A DNA stretch of 64,000 nt from Psychrobacter sp. JCM 18902 (GTDB taxonomy: Bacteria; Pseudomonadota; Gammaproteobacteria; Pseudomonadales; Moraxellaceae). Made by a program: the position numbers and the translations under genes. Below are positions 1-9,536 of the stretch, in pieces (within the stretch, counting starts at the first letter, position 1; each line of letters opens with the position of its first letter). The notes below the pieces were generated by a model. It was given only the letters and a program-made list of their open reading frames with translations, did not search any database and was not told the DNA's origin. Where the stretch lies: assembly GCF_904846615.1 (NCBI RefSeq), contig NZ_CAJHBK010000001.1, positions 2,046,001 to 2,110,000 of the forward strand. Reading direction: 5' to 3'.

Positions 1-170
1 GTAATGCACAGTTGCAGCGCGAGTTGAATGACTTGCAAACTCAAGTGAATGTTTTGGTCTACGAGAGCAAAGGTCAGCTTTTTTTATACGGTGCATTTAC
101 TGTCTTAATTAGTTTGTTGGTTGGTATTTTTGTTTCTTGGTTGGTGTTTGTCCGCCGTGAACGCTGGTAA
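1..170 (+). CDS. C-terminal end of a coiled-coil, membrane-anchored protein (partial)
   Basis: The reading frame enters from the left edge (first full codon at base 3) and stops with TAA at 168-170, so only about 55 C-terminal residues are seen. They comprise a short heptad-like stretch (AQLQRELNDLQTQVNVLV), one strongly hydrophobic segment (LYGAFTVLISLLVGIFVSWL) and a short basic tail ending RRERW. This layout matches the C-terminus of YgiM/TIGR04211 SH3-domain proteins, which carry an N-terminal SH3 domain, a coiled coil and a final membrane anchor. The family assignment is an inference because the diagnostic SH3 part is outside the window. Confidence 0.6.
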   Translation, partial: NAQLQRELNDLQTQVNVLVYESKGQLFLYGAFTVLISLLVGIFVSWLVFVRRERW

Positions 171-214
171 CTAGTACCACGCGCTTTTTATTGATTTATC
201 TTATGTGACTGTCT

Positions 215-2380
215 ATGTCTAAATCCACGTTCGAATCAAAAGATACTGATACATCGTCGACACCCTCTAAAAACACTCAGTCACTAAGCATTCACTCATC
301 AAATATCACCCCTGCCAAAATTAATTGGCAGATGGATGATACGGGTAATAAAGTGCCTGTATCGGGTGAGTTTGGTGATGTTTACTTCTCAAATGCTGAT
401 GGTTTAGCGGAATCGCGTCATGTGTTTTTGACACACAATCAATTGCCTGAACGACTGACCAATCTTGCACCAAAGCAATGCTTTACGGTTGCTGAATTGG
501 GCTTTGGTACTGGACTGAATTTTCTCGCTACATGGCAGCTATGGCGACAGCTGCGGGATATACACCCTCAATTAGCAACTGCAAAACTGCATTTTATTAC
601 CACTGAAAAGTTCCCGATACCTCGTACCGACCTTACCCAAATACTTGCCTTATGGGGACAGCGCGCGCCTGAATTGACAACACTGATTGAGCTATTATTA
701 GCGGCCTATCCGCCTCTTATTGCGGGCTGTCATCGTTTGAGTTTCTTTGATGATAATTTGACCGTTGATATATGGTTGGGTGACGCAGCTGAGAGCTTAA
801 CCAAACTGGCAAATAACTCTTCTAGCTCGCATGCACCTTATGTTGACGCTTGGTTTTTAGATGGTTTTGCGCCCTCTTGCAATAGTACCTTGTGGGCGGA
901 TGGTATTTTTGCACAAATACAGCGTTTATCACGACCCAATACAACTGCTGCCACCTATAGCTGTGCCGGTATCGTCAAACGTGCGCTGCAAGATTGTGGC
1001 TTTCAGATTAAAAAAGTGAAAGGCTTTGGTCGTAAGAACGAGATGCTAACGGCGATCATGCTGGATACCATAAATTTAACTGACAATAATAATGAAAACA
1101 ATAGTAAAGACACAAATAGCAAAGACATAATCTCTTACAATAATACTAGCACCGCCGCGCCCGACAACGATAGCCAATCAGCCAAACCCACTGACAACCT
1201 GCCCGCCCATAGCATTGTCATTGGCGCTGGCGTTTCGGGGCTATTAACGGCTTGGTCACTGGCCAATCGTGGTATTCAAGTGACTTTGCTAGATAAATCA
1301 GCACCTTTGGCGGGCGCATCAGGCAACCCTCGCGCCCTACTTGCCCCCAAGATGACGCCCATTCATCATGTCGACGAACATTTGCATACCATAGGCTATC
1401 TCTATAGCAGCAGGCTATATCGATGCCTAAATGTAGACGCTGAAAAATTAGAATTTGTGCCAATACTTGAACCAACGGGCGCTCTTGATCTACTTATGAA
1501 AGCCAATATTGGCACAGAGCAAATCGCTGATTATCCCGATGAGATGGCCACCACACTATCCCATGAGCAGGCGCAAACTGTCAGCGGGTTAAAAACACAA
1601 GATTTATCAGAGAACTTGTATTTACCACAGTCTGGCTTGGTCAATCCACAAGCATTAAAAGATACTATCCTAATGCATCCGCTCATCCACTTTCAGCAAG
1701 TAGAGGTAAAGAGTATTAGCGAAACAGAAGAAAGTGTTTGTATCGAGGGCAATAATCAGGATAAGCAGACGATATCCATTAGCGCTGATAATGTGGTCAT
1801 TTGCGCAGCTTTTGAGAGTAATCAACTGGACAAGCGTATTTTTGATTGTCGTAAAATTCGCGGTCAGCTTTCTTGGTTTACGCCCACAACCGAGCAGCTC
1901 ACCATATTGCCCAAAATACCGCTTAAATACAGCGGTTACTGTGCGTTATTTACCGCGCAAACAGGCGATGCACAATTGAACGATGTTGTAGAACAGCACT
2001 CTCAGTTTTTATTAGGCGCAAGCTTTATACGCAATGATACCGACATAGATATCCGCACAGAAGAGCATCAGATTAGCCGCGACAAACTAGTGACTGCCAT
2101 TCCTGAGATGGACTCGATTATTCCAACAGATATTAGTTTGTGGCAAGGACGGGCGGGTATTCGCACGCAAACACCTGATTACCATCCTATCGTTGGCGTA
2201 CTAGCAGATAGTAAACGAACTTGGGTAATGAGTGCCATGGGAGCTAAGGGATATGCAATCGCACCAATATGTGCTGAAGCATTAACAGATATGATGTTAG
2301 GAGCATTTGCCCCCTTATCAACAGCGATGCTTGCGCGCCTGTCGCCAAATCGTACGCGTTTACAAACACCGCTTACTTGA
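215..2380 (+). CDS. mnmC: Bifunctional tRNA 5-methylaminomethyl-2-thiouridine synthesis protein MnmC
   Basis: MnmC completes mnm5s2U at wobble position 34 of several tRNAs. The C-terminal FAD oxidase part removes the carboxymethyl group and the N-terminal SAM-dependent part (MnmD) methylates the product. The N-terminal half shows the SAM-binding motif [14 protein letters not shown] (about residue 95) and the family signature [13 protein letters not shown]. The C-terminal half opens with a Rossmann FAD motif, [10 protein letters not shown], near residue 335. The two are joined by an Asn/Ser/Asp-rich linker of about 45 residues. At 721 residues it is slightly longer than the E. coli protein, and the linker accounts for it. 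It converges on the next gene with only 17 bp between stops. Confidence 0.95.
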   Translation: MSKSTFESKDTDTSSTPSKNTQSLSIHSSNITPAKINWQMDDTGNKVPVSGEFGDVYFSNADGLAESRHVFLTHNQLPERLTNLAPKQCFTVAELGFGTGLNFLATWQLWRQLRDIHPQLATAKLHFITTEKFPIPRTDLTQILALWGQRAPELTTLIELLLAAYPPLIAGCHRLSFFDDNLTVDIWLGDAAESLTKLANNSSSSHAPYVDAWFLDGFAPSCNSTLWADGIFAQIQRLSRPNTTAATYSCAGIVKRALQDCGFQIKKVKGFGRKNEMLTAIMLDTINLTDNNNENNSKDTNSKDIISYNNTSTAAPDNDSQSAKPTDNLPAHSIVIGAGVSGLLTAWSLANRGIQVTLLDKSAPLAGASGNPRALLAPKMTPIHHVDEHLHTIGYLYSSRLYRCLNVDAEKLEFVPILEPTGALDLLMKANIGTEQIADYPDEMATTLSHEQAQTVSGLKTQDLSENLYLPQSGLVNPQALKDTILMHPLIHFQQVEVKSISETEESVCIEGNNQDKQTISISADNVVICAAFESNQLDKRIFDCRKIRGQLSWFTPTTEQLTILPKIPLKYSGYCALFTAQTGDAQLNDVVEQHSQFLLGASFIRNDTDIDIRTEEHQISRDKLVTAIPEMDSIIPTDISLWQGRAGIRTQTPDYHPIVGVLADSKRTWVMSAMGAKGYAIAPICAEALTDMMLGAFAPLSTAMLARLSPNRTRLQTPLT

Positions 2381-2397
2381 GATTTTTAGTCAAAGGT

Positions 2398-2958
2398 TTA
2401 ATCACTGCCTTCCATTCTAGATCTAACCGCACCAAAAAGTGATTTTCCAGTGTCAGAGTCGCGGGACTCTTGATGACCAATTTTAGTACTACTTTGAGTA
2501 TCAGTCGTAATCATTGGGGCAGTTAAAGTGCGAATCTGTGCTTCGTCACGGGTGTTTTTTTGAATGGTCACTGCAGCAAATAAACTCATGGTAAATGCCA
2601 TCATATAAAAGCCTTTTTCACTTAAGCTTAAACTTCCCGCATTCATCAAACCAATAGCGATTAGCGCAATGGATAATCCAAGAGCCGCCCAGCTGATTAG
2701 ATAATACATATTGGTTGTTGGAATACCTTCACTACGATCACGAAGGGTTTTTTGCAAGCTAATTGCTGAATAAAGACCTAGCGCCAACACCGCTATATAA
2801 TAGCCTTTTTCATTTAATAACATACTCTGTGCATTCCATAAGCCAAGTAAATACGCTAGGACACCCACCAACATCACCGCCCAAGAAGTCCCGACGTAAG
2901 CAGTAGTTGGTTTATAAGCGGCTAGCTGACTCTTAGTAATCGTGTCATTATTCATCAT
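2398..2958 (-). CDS. YiaA/YiaB family inner membrane protein
   Basis: This 186-residue protein has two copies of a two-helix membrane module. Each copy pairs a TSWAVMLVGVLAYLLGLWNA-type helix with an EKGYYIAVLALGLY-type helix followed by a charged SLQKTLRDR or TIQKNTRDE turn. That internal duplication is typical of the YiaAB domain family, whose biochemical role is unknown. The C-terminal 50 residues are polar and probably cytoplasmic. Two Met codons lie in tandem at the start; the second (2955) is better spaced from the AAGGA upstream. A 15-bp tandem repeat lies just upstream (2987-3061). Confidence 0.8.
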   Translation of the reverse strand: MMNNDTITKSQLAAYKPTTAYVGTSWAVMLVGVLAYLLGLWNAQSMLLNEKGYYIAVLALGLYSAISLQKTLRDRSEGIPTTNMYYLISWAALGLSIALIAIGLMNAGSLSLSEKGFYMMAFTMSLFAAVTIQKNTRDEAQIRTLTAPMITTDTQSSTKIGHQESRDSDTGKSLFGAVRSRMEGSD

Positions 2959-2986
2959 CTTCCTTAATTAGAAATAGGCAAGCACT

Positions 2987-3061
2987 TAGTCGTAAGATAT
3001 ATAGTCGTAAGATATATAGTGGTAAGATACATAATAGCGAGATAAACAGTAGCGAGATACA
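2987..3061. repeat. 15-bp tandem repeat, five copies
   Basis: Units at 2987, 3002, 3017, 3032 and 3047. The first two are identical (TAGTCGTAAGATATA), and later ones drift to TAGTGGTAAGATACA, TAATAGCGAGATAAA and CAGTAGCGAGATACA. The array lies 29 bp upstream of the YiaA-like gene and about 105 bp upstream of the divergent gene at 3166, so it occupies their shared promoter region. Read on the minus strand each unit contains a TATC or TATATC element. Confidence 0.9.
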
Positions 3062-3165
3062 ACTTTTATCGACCGCTATTTTGCCTTAACATAACACAAG
3101 CATGCTATATTGTAATCTAAAAACTTTTTTTAGATAAATAGCATTTTTTATGACAGAGTCCCGAC

Positions 3166-3798
3166 ATGTCTTTTTTTACCTTACTCATTTTGCTTAGCCT
3201 AATTGTTATTGTGCCCATATTTTTTGTGATGAAAGAAAAGTCTAAGCACACACAGATTGCTTCTATACAGCGGCATCAAGAATACTTAGCTTCTGCGAAT
3301 CTTGTCGCTACCCAGTCTAAAGCAGATATGGCGGTAAACAACGAGGTAAATCATGAGCGAGCTAATGGGCTCAGCATGATTAATTTTTCAGCTCGACATC
3401 CTTTTATCAAGCTACTTTATGACGAGCAAGTACCTAAGGCGTTTCGATCTGTGATGGATGATATTGGACAACAATATGAGTCCACCCATCATGAAGAAAT
3501 CACTGAATCACAGCTATTTACTCTCAATAAACTCATCACCACACGTGTTCCAGAATTGATTGGTGACTACCTTAGCCTCGATCAACATTATGCCAAAACA
3601 GTCATTATTGATACCGACAAACAAAATACCAGCTATGACATGGTATTAGATCAATTAAACTCGATTTTAGACTTTTCTCAAAAGCTCAATATTCAAAGCC
3701 AAAGTGGCGTTGTAGACAAGCTACTTGCCAGCCGTCGATACTTAGATGACGTGTATAAAGAAAGCGGTATGGCGGCCGACAATCTAAAACTGAAATAA
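3166..3798 (+). CDS. Hypothetical membrane-anchored protein
   Basis: I do not recognise this 210-residue protein. Residues 2-20 (FFTLLILLSLIVIVPIFFV) form a single N-terminal membrane segment followed by a basic KEKSK turn, so the rest should lie in the cytoplasm by the positive-inside rule. The remainder is soluble and probably helical, with a conserved-looking stretch SARHPFIKLLYDEQVPKAF near residues 75-93 and several Leu-rich amphipathic segments to the end. It has no cysteines and no obvious catalytic motif. It stands alone, 367 bp ahead of the lipoprotein gene's likely start codon. Confidence 0.75.
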   Translation: MSFFTLLILLSLIVIVPIFFVMKEKSKHTQIASIQRHQEYLASANLVATQSKADMAVNNEVNHERANGLSMINFSARHPFIKLLYDEQVPKAFRSVMDDIGQQYESTHHEEITESQLFTLNKLITTRVPELIGDYLSLDQHYAKTVIIDTDKQNTSYDMVLDQLNSILDFSQKLNIQSQSGVVDKLLASRRYLDDVYKESGMAADNLKLK

Positions 3799-3932
3799 TA
3801 ATGCCTGTAGATAGCAAGCAAGAAATTGATAGTAATAGCAAATGACGGTCATATTTGACTTTGAGTGATAAATAAGTCTACGTCGTTCACTATATTTAAA
3901 CAAAAACTCTGCCAATGGGTAGCCGTATGATT

Positions 3933-4556
3933 ATGAAAATCGATGCTCTTACAATTGCAAAATCAAAACCCTATTTTCAGGCAATTTTTGCTATTTTTTT
4001 AAGTATCTCACTATTGAGTGCTTGCCAAAAAACACCAGAACCTGAGACAGATAACGAAACAATCTCTGAAGCGGCAGTACAAACCACACCCGTGACTAGC
4101 AATATTAATGTTGATACGACCGCTGATAATGGTGATGATATCGCAAATTCTGAAGTAAGCTCAGAACAAGATGTAAGCTTAACTGAGCTAGAAAATGACC
4201 TTGGTGCAACAGGCTCGGCAGCAAACAATACTGCCCCAGCACCAAATCCAGAACAAGCCATTAAAGGCGCGCAAATTACTGATGTCCGTTATAAAAATGC
4301 GGCTGGTGAATCACTCTCGGTCGTTTTTGAAACCTCAGCAGCAGGCGTACTCAACGCTATCATTAGCCTACCGAACAAACCAAAAATGACACTAAGTGCA
4401 CCTGAAGGTCAAGGCAATAACCCGACTTATCGATCAAGCGATGGCAGCATCGAGCTGGTCAGTCATGCGGGTGGCGGCAGTATTGATTTTATTAAAAATA
4501 ATAAAGTCACTAGCTTTGATGCAGTCAGTGCCGAAGCAGAAGTCATCACTGAGTAA
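3933..4556 (+). CDS. MliC-like lipoprotein (putative lysozyme-inhibitor fold)
   Basis: An N-terminal signal ends in the lipobox LLSAC, so the mature protein should begin at that Cys as a lipoprotein. In-frame ATGs occur at 3915, 3927 and 3933; the last gives a normal signal peptide and is taken here. An acidic linker of about 85 residues follows, then a C-terminal domain of about 95 residues with ITDVRYKNAAGESLSVVFET, a Leu-Ser-Ala-Pro turn and a YRSSDGSIELVSHAGGGSIDF end. This order resembles MliC/PliC lysozyme inhibitors, but the usual disulfide cysteines are missing. The function is an inference. It converges on the DUF4112 gene through a shared terminator. Confidence 0.65.
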   Translation: MKIDALTIAKSKPYFQAIFAIFLSISLLSACQKTPEPETDNETISEAAVQTTPVTSNINVDTTADNGDDIANSEVSSEQDVSLTELENDLGATGSAANNTAPAPNPEQAIKGAQITDVRYKNAAGESLSVVFETSAAGVLNAIISLPNKPKMTLSAPEGQGNNPTYRSSDGSIELVSHAGGGSIDFIKNNKVTSFDAVSAEAEVITE

Positions 4557-4618
4557 TTGATTAAAAAATATAGCTTAGAACCTTTAAAAAGTTACATAAA
4601 AGAAATCTCTTGAGTATT

Positions 4619-4657
4619 AAAAAGGCGGCAAATATTTATGATATTGGCCACCTTTTT
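4619..4657. terminator. Bidirectional rho-independent terminator
   Basis: The A-rich arm AAAAAGGCGGC (4619-4629) pairs with GGCCACCTTTTT (4646-4657). One C-A mismatch on the plus strand becomes a U-G wobble on the minus strand. It lies between the convergent lipoprotein and DUF4112 genes and can serve both. Confidence 0.75.
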
Positions 4658-4675
4658 AATGCTATTAACTTTTCT

Positions 4676-5350
4676 CTAACCAAATCCAGTTACTTTGCCA
4701 AACAGACTGACCAGCCAACTGATTACTGCCCACAGTCCCCAACCAACCACCACAATAACGATTAGTCCCAACAGATCAGGAATGTGCAAATACAGCCATG
4801 CAATGATAGGATTGTGCCAAAAAGCGCCAAAACGGCTACGTTGCTTATCTTCTAGCGATTGATGCAAAAACGGCCGATCCATGTGCATCGTTTCAGTAAT
4901 GCCATATTCATCGTGCAGATGCTCATGCACGATGCCTAAAGTCTTACGACTGGGGCGAATAAAAATATCGAGCAGCGTGCCAATACCCGGTACGATACCA
5001 ACGACCATATCAATGAGTGCCAGTCTGACCGCAGGCGTCATTTTATGCGCTGGCACACCTAGCTGACGCCCTAATACAAAAGCATAGCTGGTTAAAGCCA
5101 GTCCCGCTAAATCTCCTGCCAGCGGAATCGTCGAAAGCGCCGCATCTGCACCCATGCCTTGTTTGGTAAAAGGCACACGTACCAGCGAATCCATCGTATT
5201 AGCAAACTTAGCCAATTTACGCTCGGTGGCGATCACTTGTTCGCGTGTTAGCCCATGCTCAGCTAGCTTTGCTTGATAATCGATGACAGGTGCAGTGGCA
5301 TCAGAAGATTTTTTCGCTTTTGACTTTGAGAGCTTTTTGAAGTTATCCAT
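4676..5350 (-). CDS. DUF4112 domain membrane protein
   Basis: The family is conserved in bacteria and fungi but its biochemical role is unknown. The signature block spans residues about 45-140: [20 protein letters not shown], then [18 protein letters not shown], then [18 protein letters not shown] with RPSRKTL. The N-terminus is Lys-rich and a hydrophobic segment near the C-terminus ([21 protein letters not shown]) is a clear membrane helix. Translation probably starts at the ATG at 5350, giving 224 residues. That start overlaps the ubiA stop by 8 bp, which implies translational coupling. An upstream in-frame codon at 5389 would lie deep inside ubiA. Confidence 0.8.
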   Translation of the reverse strand: MDNFKKLSKSKAKKSSDATAPVIDYQAKLAEHGLTREQVIATERKLAKFANTMDSLVRVPFTKQGMGADAALSTIPLAGDLAGLALTSYAFVLGRQLGVPAHKMTPAVRLALIDMVVGIVPGIGTLLDIFIRPSRKTLGIVHEHLHDEYGITETMHMDRPFLHQSLEDKQRSRFGAFWHNPIIAWLYLHIPDLLGLIVIVVVGWGLWAVISWLVSLFGKVTGFG

Positions 5351-6260
5351 TAAAAGTCGTCCATAGACAAGCGATTGCAATGAGAGCAAAGACGTAACGC
5401 CCTACCCATATATTAGCTAAAAACGCCTGAAAACAGGCTCTTGCATTACGAGTAGCACAAGCGCTATTTTGCTTAGCAAACATCATCGCCACTAACGCCA
5501 AGCCAAATACTAGCGTCAGGCCTAAGCTTGTCGGTGCAAAGTAATGCCAAATGACCGCGCCCATGATAAGCAAAAACAATGTTTGTAGCAGCGAGATAAT
5601 AATCACATCATAGCGACCAAATAATATCGCCGTTGATTTTACCCCGATTTTTAAATCATCTTCACGGTCAGCCATAGCATATTGGGTATCATAAGCCACG
5701 GTCCAACACATATAAGCAATAAACAACAACCAACACCAGATATCAGGCGCGCCTTGTATCGCCACATACGCCATCGGTATCGCCCAACCAAAAGCCGCTG
5801 CTAAAAACACTTGCGGCAAATGGGTAAAACGCTTCATAAATGGATAAATGAATGCCAATAACACTGCGCCAAGCGACCAGTAAAATACGGTTATCGGCAA
5901 AAAGAACAGCAAACTGGCACTGAGTAATACCAATACTAAAAAAGCAGCGATTGCTTCTTTAGCAGACAGACGCCCATCAGCTAATGGACGGCCTTTGGTG
6001 CGGGTCACATGACCATCGACCTTACGATCGGCAAAATCATTGATCGCGCAACCTGCCGCCCGCATAAAAATCGCGCCCAGCGCAAAAATCACCAACATCT
6101 TAAGACTTGGTAGACCTGCACTTGAACCTTGCTGTTGCGCTTGACCCATCGCCGCCAGCATTACGCCCCATAGCGTTGGCCATAATAATAGCTCAATACC
6201 TACTGGTTTATCAAAGCGCGTCAGCTGCAGGTAAGCTTGTAGTTTGTCGTTAAATGTCAT
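5343..6260 (-). CDS. ubiA: 4-hydroxybenzoate polyprenyltransferase UbiA
   Basis: UbiA attaches the polyprenyl tail to 4-hydroxybenzoate in ubiquinone synthesis at the inner membrane. Both Asp-rich Mg-prenyl-diphosphate motifs are present: [20 protein letters not shown] (about residue 73) and [20 protein letters not shown] (about residue 192). Around them lie eight or nine hydrophobic segments. The length, 305 residues, is normal. No chorismate lyase gene (ubiC) is adjacent. It overlaps the following DUF4112 gene. Confidence 0.95.
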   Translation of the reverse strand: MTFNDKLQAYLQLTRFDKPVGIELLLWPTLWGVMLAAMGQAQQQGSSAGLPSLKMLVIFALGAIFMRAAGCAINDFADRKVDGHVTRTKGRPLADGRLSAKEAIAAFLVLVLLSASLLFFLPITVFYWSLGAVLLAFIYPFMKRFTHLPQVFLAAAFGWAIPMAYVAIQGAPDIWCWLLFIAYMCWTVAYDTQYAMADREDDLKIGVKSTAILFGRYDVIIISLLQTLFLLIMGAVIWHYFAPTSLGLTLVFGLALVAMMFAKQNSACATRNARACFQAFLANIWVGRYVFALIAIACLWTTFNG

Positions 6261-6367
6261 GGCTTTTTATTATCATTAATAGAAGGTTTTTTTGTGCGTG
6301 TTTGCCTACTTTTTCGGCAGCTCTTATATGAAGTGCTATTACATTGAATTATTAATACATTGGCGAG

Positions 6368-6610
6368 CTACTGAATTTGCTGCCACAATTTGTTGGCCTC
6401 GATGAGCGACAGCTCAGGATATTGTTTACGTAAAGCTTTAATAGCAGGGATTTTGTCTTTTTGTGCGGCTTGTTGACGCAAAAATGCCACATAATCTTCA
6501 GGACGACTGAACTCTTTTAAACGGGCTTCTAGCCTTAATATTCGGGTGCGCAAAATAATGTTTATTAATAATAATCCTGCACCCATAATCCAAATAATTA
6601 ACGTCGACAT
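6368..6610 (-). CDS. Small membrane protein with an L7/L12 C-terminal-domain-like tail
   Basis: This 80-residue protein has one N-terminal membrane helix (LIIWIMGAGLLLINIIL), a basic amphipathic linker (RTRILRLEARLKEF) and a C-terminal segment KIPAIKALRKQYPELSLIEA. That segment resembles the helix-turn-helix of the ribosomal L7/L12 C-terminal domain (KV-AVIKAVR-GLGLKEAK). The similarity covers only half of that domain, so shared fold is a guess. It sits between rsmJ and ubiA on the same strand with gaps over 100 bp. Function unknown. Confidence 0.65.
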   Translation of the reverse strand: MSTLIIWIMGAGLLLINIILRTRILRLEARLKEFSRPEDYVAFLRQQAAQKDKIPAIKALRKQYPELSLIEANKLWQQIQ

Positions 6611-6688
6611 TCCCTGCTCCTAAATCCAATCACTCTAAATTTTACAAATATAGAGTTGCTAACTGCGCACTCTAAGCTCAATAACTGA

Positions 6689-6714
6689 GTCCAATCGCTA
6701 AGTTCAATCGCTAG
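6689..6714. repeat. 13-bp tandem duplication
   Basis: GTCCAATCGCTAA at 6689 is followed directly by GTTCAATCGCTAG at 6702. It lies between the rsmJ stop and the start of the 80-residue membrane protein, about 80 bp before that start. Confidence 0.6.
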
Positions 6715-6742
6715 GCGCATTTATTATGATGAGAAATGGCTA

Positions 6743-7663
6743 TTAAACAAAATAACCATCAAAGCGTACCGCTTCGTTATGCCAGCTCTCACTTGGTTGT
6801 TGATGCGCAAGTAACGGCGCAAATTGCGGACGCTTAACGACCACGCGCCCCTGTGTGTTTGTGTTTTGTCCCTTTTGACGGACGACTGCTTGCGCACTTT
6901 GTAGCAACTGTTCTTCTTGTTCTAGCGTTGGTGGGCTAGCCAATTGGTGTAAGGCTTGCATGTGCTTGCCCACTTTAGCGCCTTTACCCGTTTTGCTATC
7001 TTGATAACTGTCCTCCGGAAACATCGGATCCAGATACACCACATCGACTGCTTTCATATCGATTTCTTTAGTGTCATCTATCGCATCTGCTGCTAGAGTT
7101 GCAAAATAGCCAAGCGCATCGGTATTGATAATATGCAGACGGCTCATCAGCTTTTGCCAATTTGCTAGCCCACTCATACGCTGCTGCTCTACTAACAATA
7201 ACAATGCCATCAAGGGCTGCTGCTCGAGCATAATGACCTGTGCGCCCGTACTGGCTAATATCAAACTGTCATGACCAAAGCCTGCTGTGGCATCGATAAC
7301 CTGACTGTCAGATGTGATTTTGACTGCTTGTAATAATAGCTCAGACTTACGCCCCGCGCTCACCACACGGCGTTGCAGCTTATCCCATTCTGGTGCAACG
7401 CTTAACCCGTCACTCAGCCATGATAGCTTGTTTTTTTCATCCAACAACAAAATAGGTTGGGTAGCTGTCTGGCTTAACTGCTGGCGACATTTTTGACTAA
7501 GCTTATCGGTAAACAGCTCAAGGTGTAAAATAATGGGCAGCTGATGTGCGACTATCAGCGCTTGTATATCTGCGACCTGACTATGCTGCGACTCGCTGAC
7601 ATAGTATAGTTGGCAGTGCATAATGTTACTACTCTCTTTGAACCCTTGGCGTGAAGCGGTCAT
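6743..7663 (-). CDS. rsmJ: 16S rRNA (guanine-1516-N2)-methyltransferase RsmJ
   Basis: RsmJ methylates G1516 in helix 45 of 16S rRNA using SAM. The SAM-binding loop VIDATAGFGHDSLILAS (about residue 117) and the acidic end MLEQQPLMALLL match the family. The catalytic-region motif VVYLDPMFPEDSYQDSKTGK corresponds to the DPMFP signature of RsmJ. At 306 residues it is longer than E. coli RsmJ (about 250), with a divergent N-terminus. A GGAAAG lies 5 bp before the ATG at 7663. A second ATG at 7621 also has a purine-rich stretch upstream, so the start is not certain. Confidence 0.88.
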   Translation of the reverse strand: MTASRQGFKESSNIMHCQLYYVSESQHSQVADIQALIVAHQLPIILHLELFTDKLSQKCRQQLSQTATQPILLLDEKNKLSWLSDGLSVAPEWDKLQRRVVSAGRKSELLLQAVKITSDSQVIDATAGFGHDSLILASTGAQVIMLEQQPLMALLLLVEQQRMSGLANWQKLMSRLHIINTDALGYFATLAADAIDDTKEIDMKAVDVVYLDPMFPEDSYQDSKTGKGAKVGKHMQALHQLASPPTLEQEEQLLQSAQAVVRQKGQNTNTQGRVVVKRPQFAPLLAHQQPSESWHNEAVRFDGYFV

Positions 7664-7709
7664 CTCTACTTTCCTATTCGCGGCTTATAGACTCATCCTA
7701 CAATCGGCT

Positions 7710-8552
7710 CTAGCCTGCCATTTGATAACCAAAACCCCAAGCCGCTATTAATACAATGATGCCAGTAATAATGCGTAACCACGCAAAGATTTTAAAATCA
7801 CGACGACTGACCCATTCTACTAGCAAACGGATACAGAGTAAGGCGACGATAAATGACACCACCGTACCTATACCTAATACCAGCCAATCCTCGCTATTGG
7901 TCAATACGTCATGATGCTTTAGCAAATCCAATAATGCCGCGCCCACGATGACTGGAATACCCAAAAAGAAAGAAAATTCAGCGGAAGCTTTACGTGAAAC
8001 GCCGAGCCATAGCGCGCCGATAATTGTTGCGCCTGAGCGTGATGTTCCCGGTATCAATGCCAGACATTGCAGCAGACCAATCATCAACGCGGTTTTTAGA
8101 TTGACGTCTTCTGCTTCTTGCGCAATAATCGTTTTAGGGCGATTTTCTACATAGAATATCAATAAACCACCGATAATCAGCATAATTGCCACGACGATAG
8201 GATTAAATAAATATGATTTAATCTCATCCGCGAAGGTGAAGCCAACGATCATCACCGGAATAGTCGCCACAATCAAGCTAAGTCCTAGCTGGCGTGGATT
8301 ACTCATGCCTTCAGCTTTACCTGTCAGCAGACCCATAAGCGCTTGCCATAGTCTGTCCCAATAATCATAAATGACCGCTAAGATAGCGCCAAGCTGCACC
8401 ACTACCACAAATAAATCAACTTTTTCTTTGGTCCAAAAGCCCAGCAAATCCGCTGATAAAATCAAGTAGCCAGTGCTAGAGATGGGTAAAAATTCAGTGA
8501 TACCTTCAACGATACCCATGATAACAGCTTGAATTAATAAAATGATATCCAC
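7710..8552 (-). CDS. uppP: Undecaprenyl-diphosphatase UppP (BacA)
   Basis: UppP dephosphorylates undecaprenyl diphosphate to recycle the carrier lipid for peptidoglycan and other envelope polymers. The family motifs are intact: GIVEGITEFLPISSTGYLIL near residue 14, with the catalytic Glu and Ser, and PGTSRSGATIIGALWLGVSR near residue 168. There are about eight membrane segments in 280 residues, the standard size. The start is GTG at 8552, preceded by AGGAAAG at good spacing. It follows tsaB in the same direction with a 96-bp gap. Confidence 0.95.
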   Translation of the reverse strand: MDIILLIQAVIMGIVEGITEFLPISSTGYLILSADLLGFWTKEKVDLFVVVVQLGAILAVIYDYWDRLWQALMGLLTGKAEGMSNPRQLGLSLIVATIPVMIVGFTFADEIKSYLFNPIVVAIMLIIGGLLIFYVENRPKTIIAQEAEDVNLKTALMIGLLQCLALIPGTSRSGATIIGALWLGVSRKASAEFSFFLGIPVIVGAALLDLLKHHDVLTNSEDWLVLGIGTVVSFIVALLCIRLLVEWVSRRDFKIFAWLRIITGIIVLIAAWGFGYQMAG

Positions 8553-8648
8553 GATGGCTTTCCTAAATATGGATCTATTGGCTAATAGCGTTTTAGAGTG
8601 TTTTTATATTTTATATAGCACTGATAATGGCTGGCATGAATATGATGG

Positions 8649-9335
8649 TTACGCCTTACCTTGCTCTTTTAGCGTTTTCCACGCTTGATTACGCAGATAC
8701 TTTGGTAACGCTTGCGAGGCTTCTGTGCCGCCTGTCTCCATAAATTGAGCAATACCAAGCTGCCCTATCACAGTAGCATCAGGGTGAATATCTGCCTGAA
8801 TGATCTGACCGTCATGTAATGTTAATAACGGCGCACCATTGCCAGCAATGGGAATATTAAGCACTGTCTGGCTGTCATAATCGAGCAACTGCTCGGTATC
8901 TTCGCCATTTTCTTGCTTAACCGCCTGCATAAGGTTGTCTATTAGCACATATTGCCCAAAATAAACTTGCTGCATACGCGCATCAAGGGCGCTATACACT
9001 TCGGTCACACCATATTTTTGATACGCCGCTTGCGCAATCGCTTGTAGGCTTGAGACTCCGACACAAGGAATATCATGGGCGACAGACAATGCTTGTACTA
9101 CTGCCGTATTAATCCGTATGCCACTAAAGGCACCAGGACCACGGTTAAATATCAAGGCTTGTAAATCAGCAAGGTTGAGCTTAGCCTCGGACAAAGCGGC
9201 GTCAATCATCGGTAGAATTTGCTGGGTTTGCTGGCGTTTACCCGTCTCCGTATGACTCGATAGCACTTGACCACTGGCATCTAAAATCGCGATCGAACAC
9301 TGATCAAACACGGTATCCATTGCTAAAAACATCAT
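8649..9335 (-). CDS. tsaB: tRNA threonylcarbamoyladenosine biosynthesis protein TsaB
   Basis: TsaB is the non-catalytic partner that dimerises with TsaD in making t6A at position 37 of ANN-decoding tRNAs. The ASKHA-fold N-terminus MFLAMDTVFDQCSIAI and the conserved FNRGPGAFSGIRINTAVVQAL block near residue 62 are diagnostic. At 228 residues it matches the family. The C-terminal part is more variable, as is usual. It lies 201 bp downstream of ffh. Confidence 0.93.
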   Translation of the reverse strand: MMFLAMDTVFDQCSIAILDASGQVLSSHTETGKRQQTQQILPMIDAALSEAKLNLADLQALIFNRGPGAFSGIRINTAVVQALSVAHDIPCVGVSSLQAIAQAAYQKYGVTEVYSALDARMQQVYFGQYVLIDNLMQAVKQENGEDTEQLLDYDSQTVLNIPIAGNGAPLLTLHDGQIIQADIHPDATVIGQLGIAQFMETGGTEASQALPKYLRNQAWKTLKEQGKA

Positions 9336-9461
9336 AACCTCGGCCTATTCACTTAGCATTATAAAACAGCGCCTATCATAGCATTTAGGATAGGCAAATT
9401 TTATTAATTTCTAAATTTTCATACTTAATCCATCAATATTTATGGGAACATGACAGGCATA

Positions 9462-9496
9462 AAAAATCCCAAAGCGACTTGCACCTTGGGGTTTTC
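9462..9496 (-). terminator. Rho-independent terminator after ffh
   Basis: Read on the minus strand, CCCCAAG and CTTTGGG form a stem with one bulged base and a loop of about 11 nt, followed by A and six T residues. It lies 40 bp past the ffh stop. Confidence 0.6.
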
Positions 9497-9536
9497 ATTA
9501 AGAATTCAATACTATAGCAATCTAAGCATCTATCAA

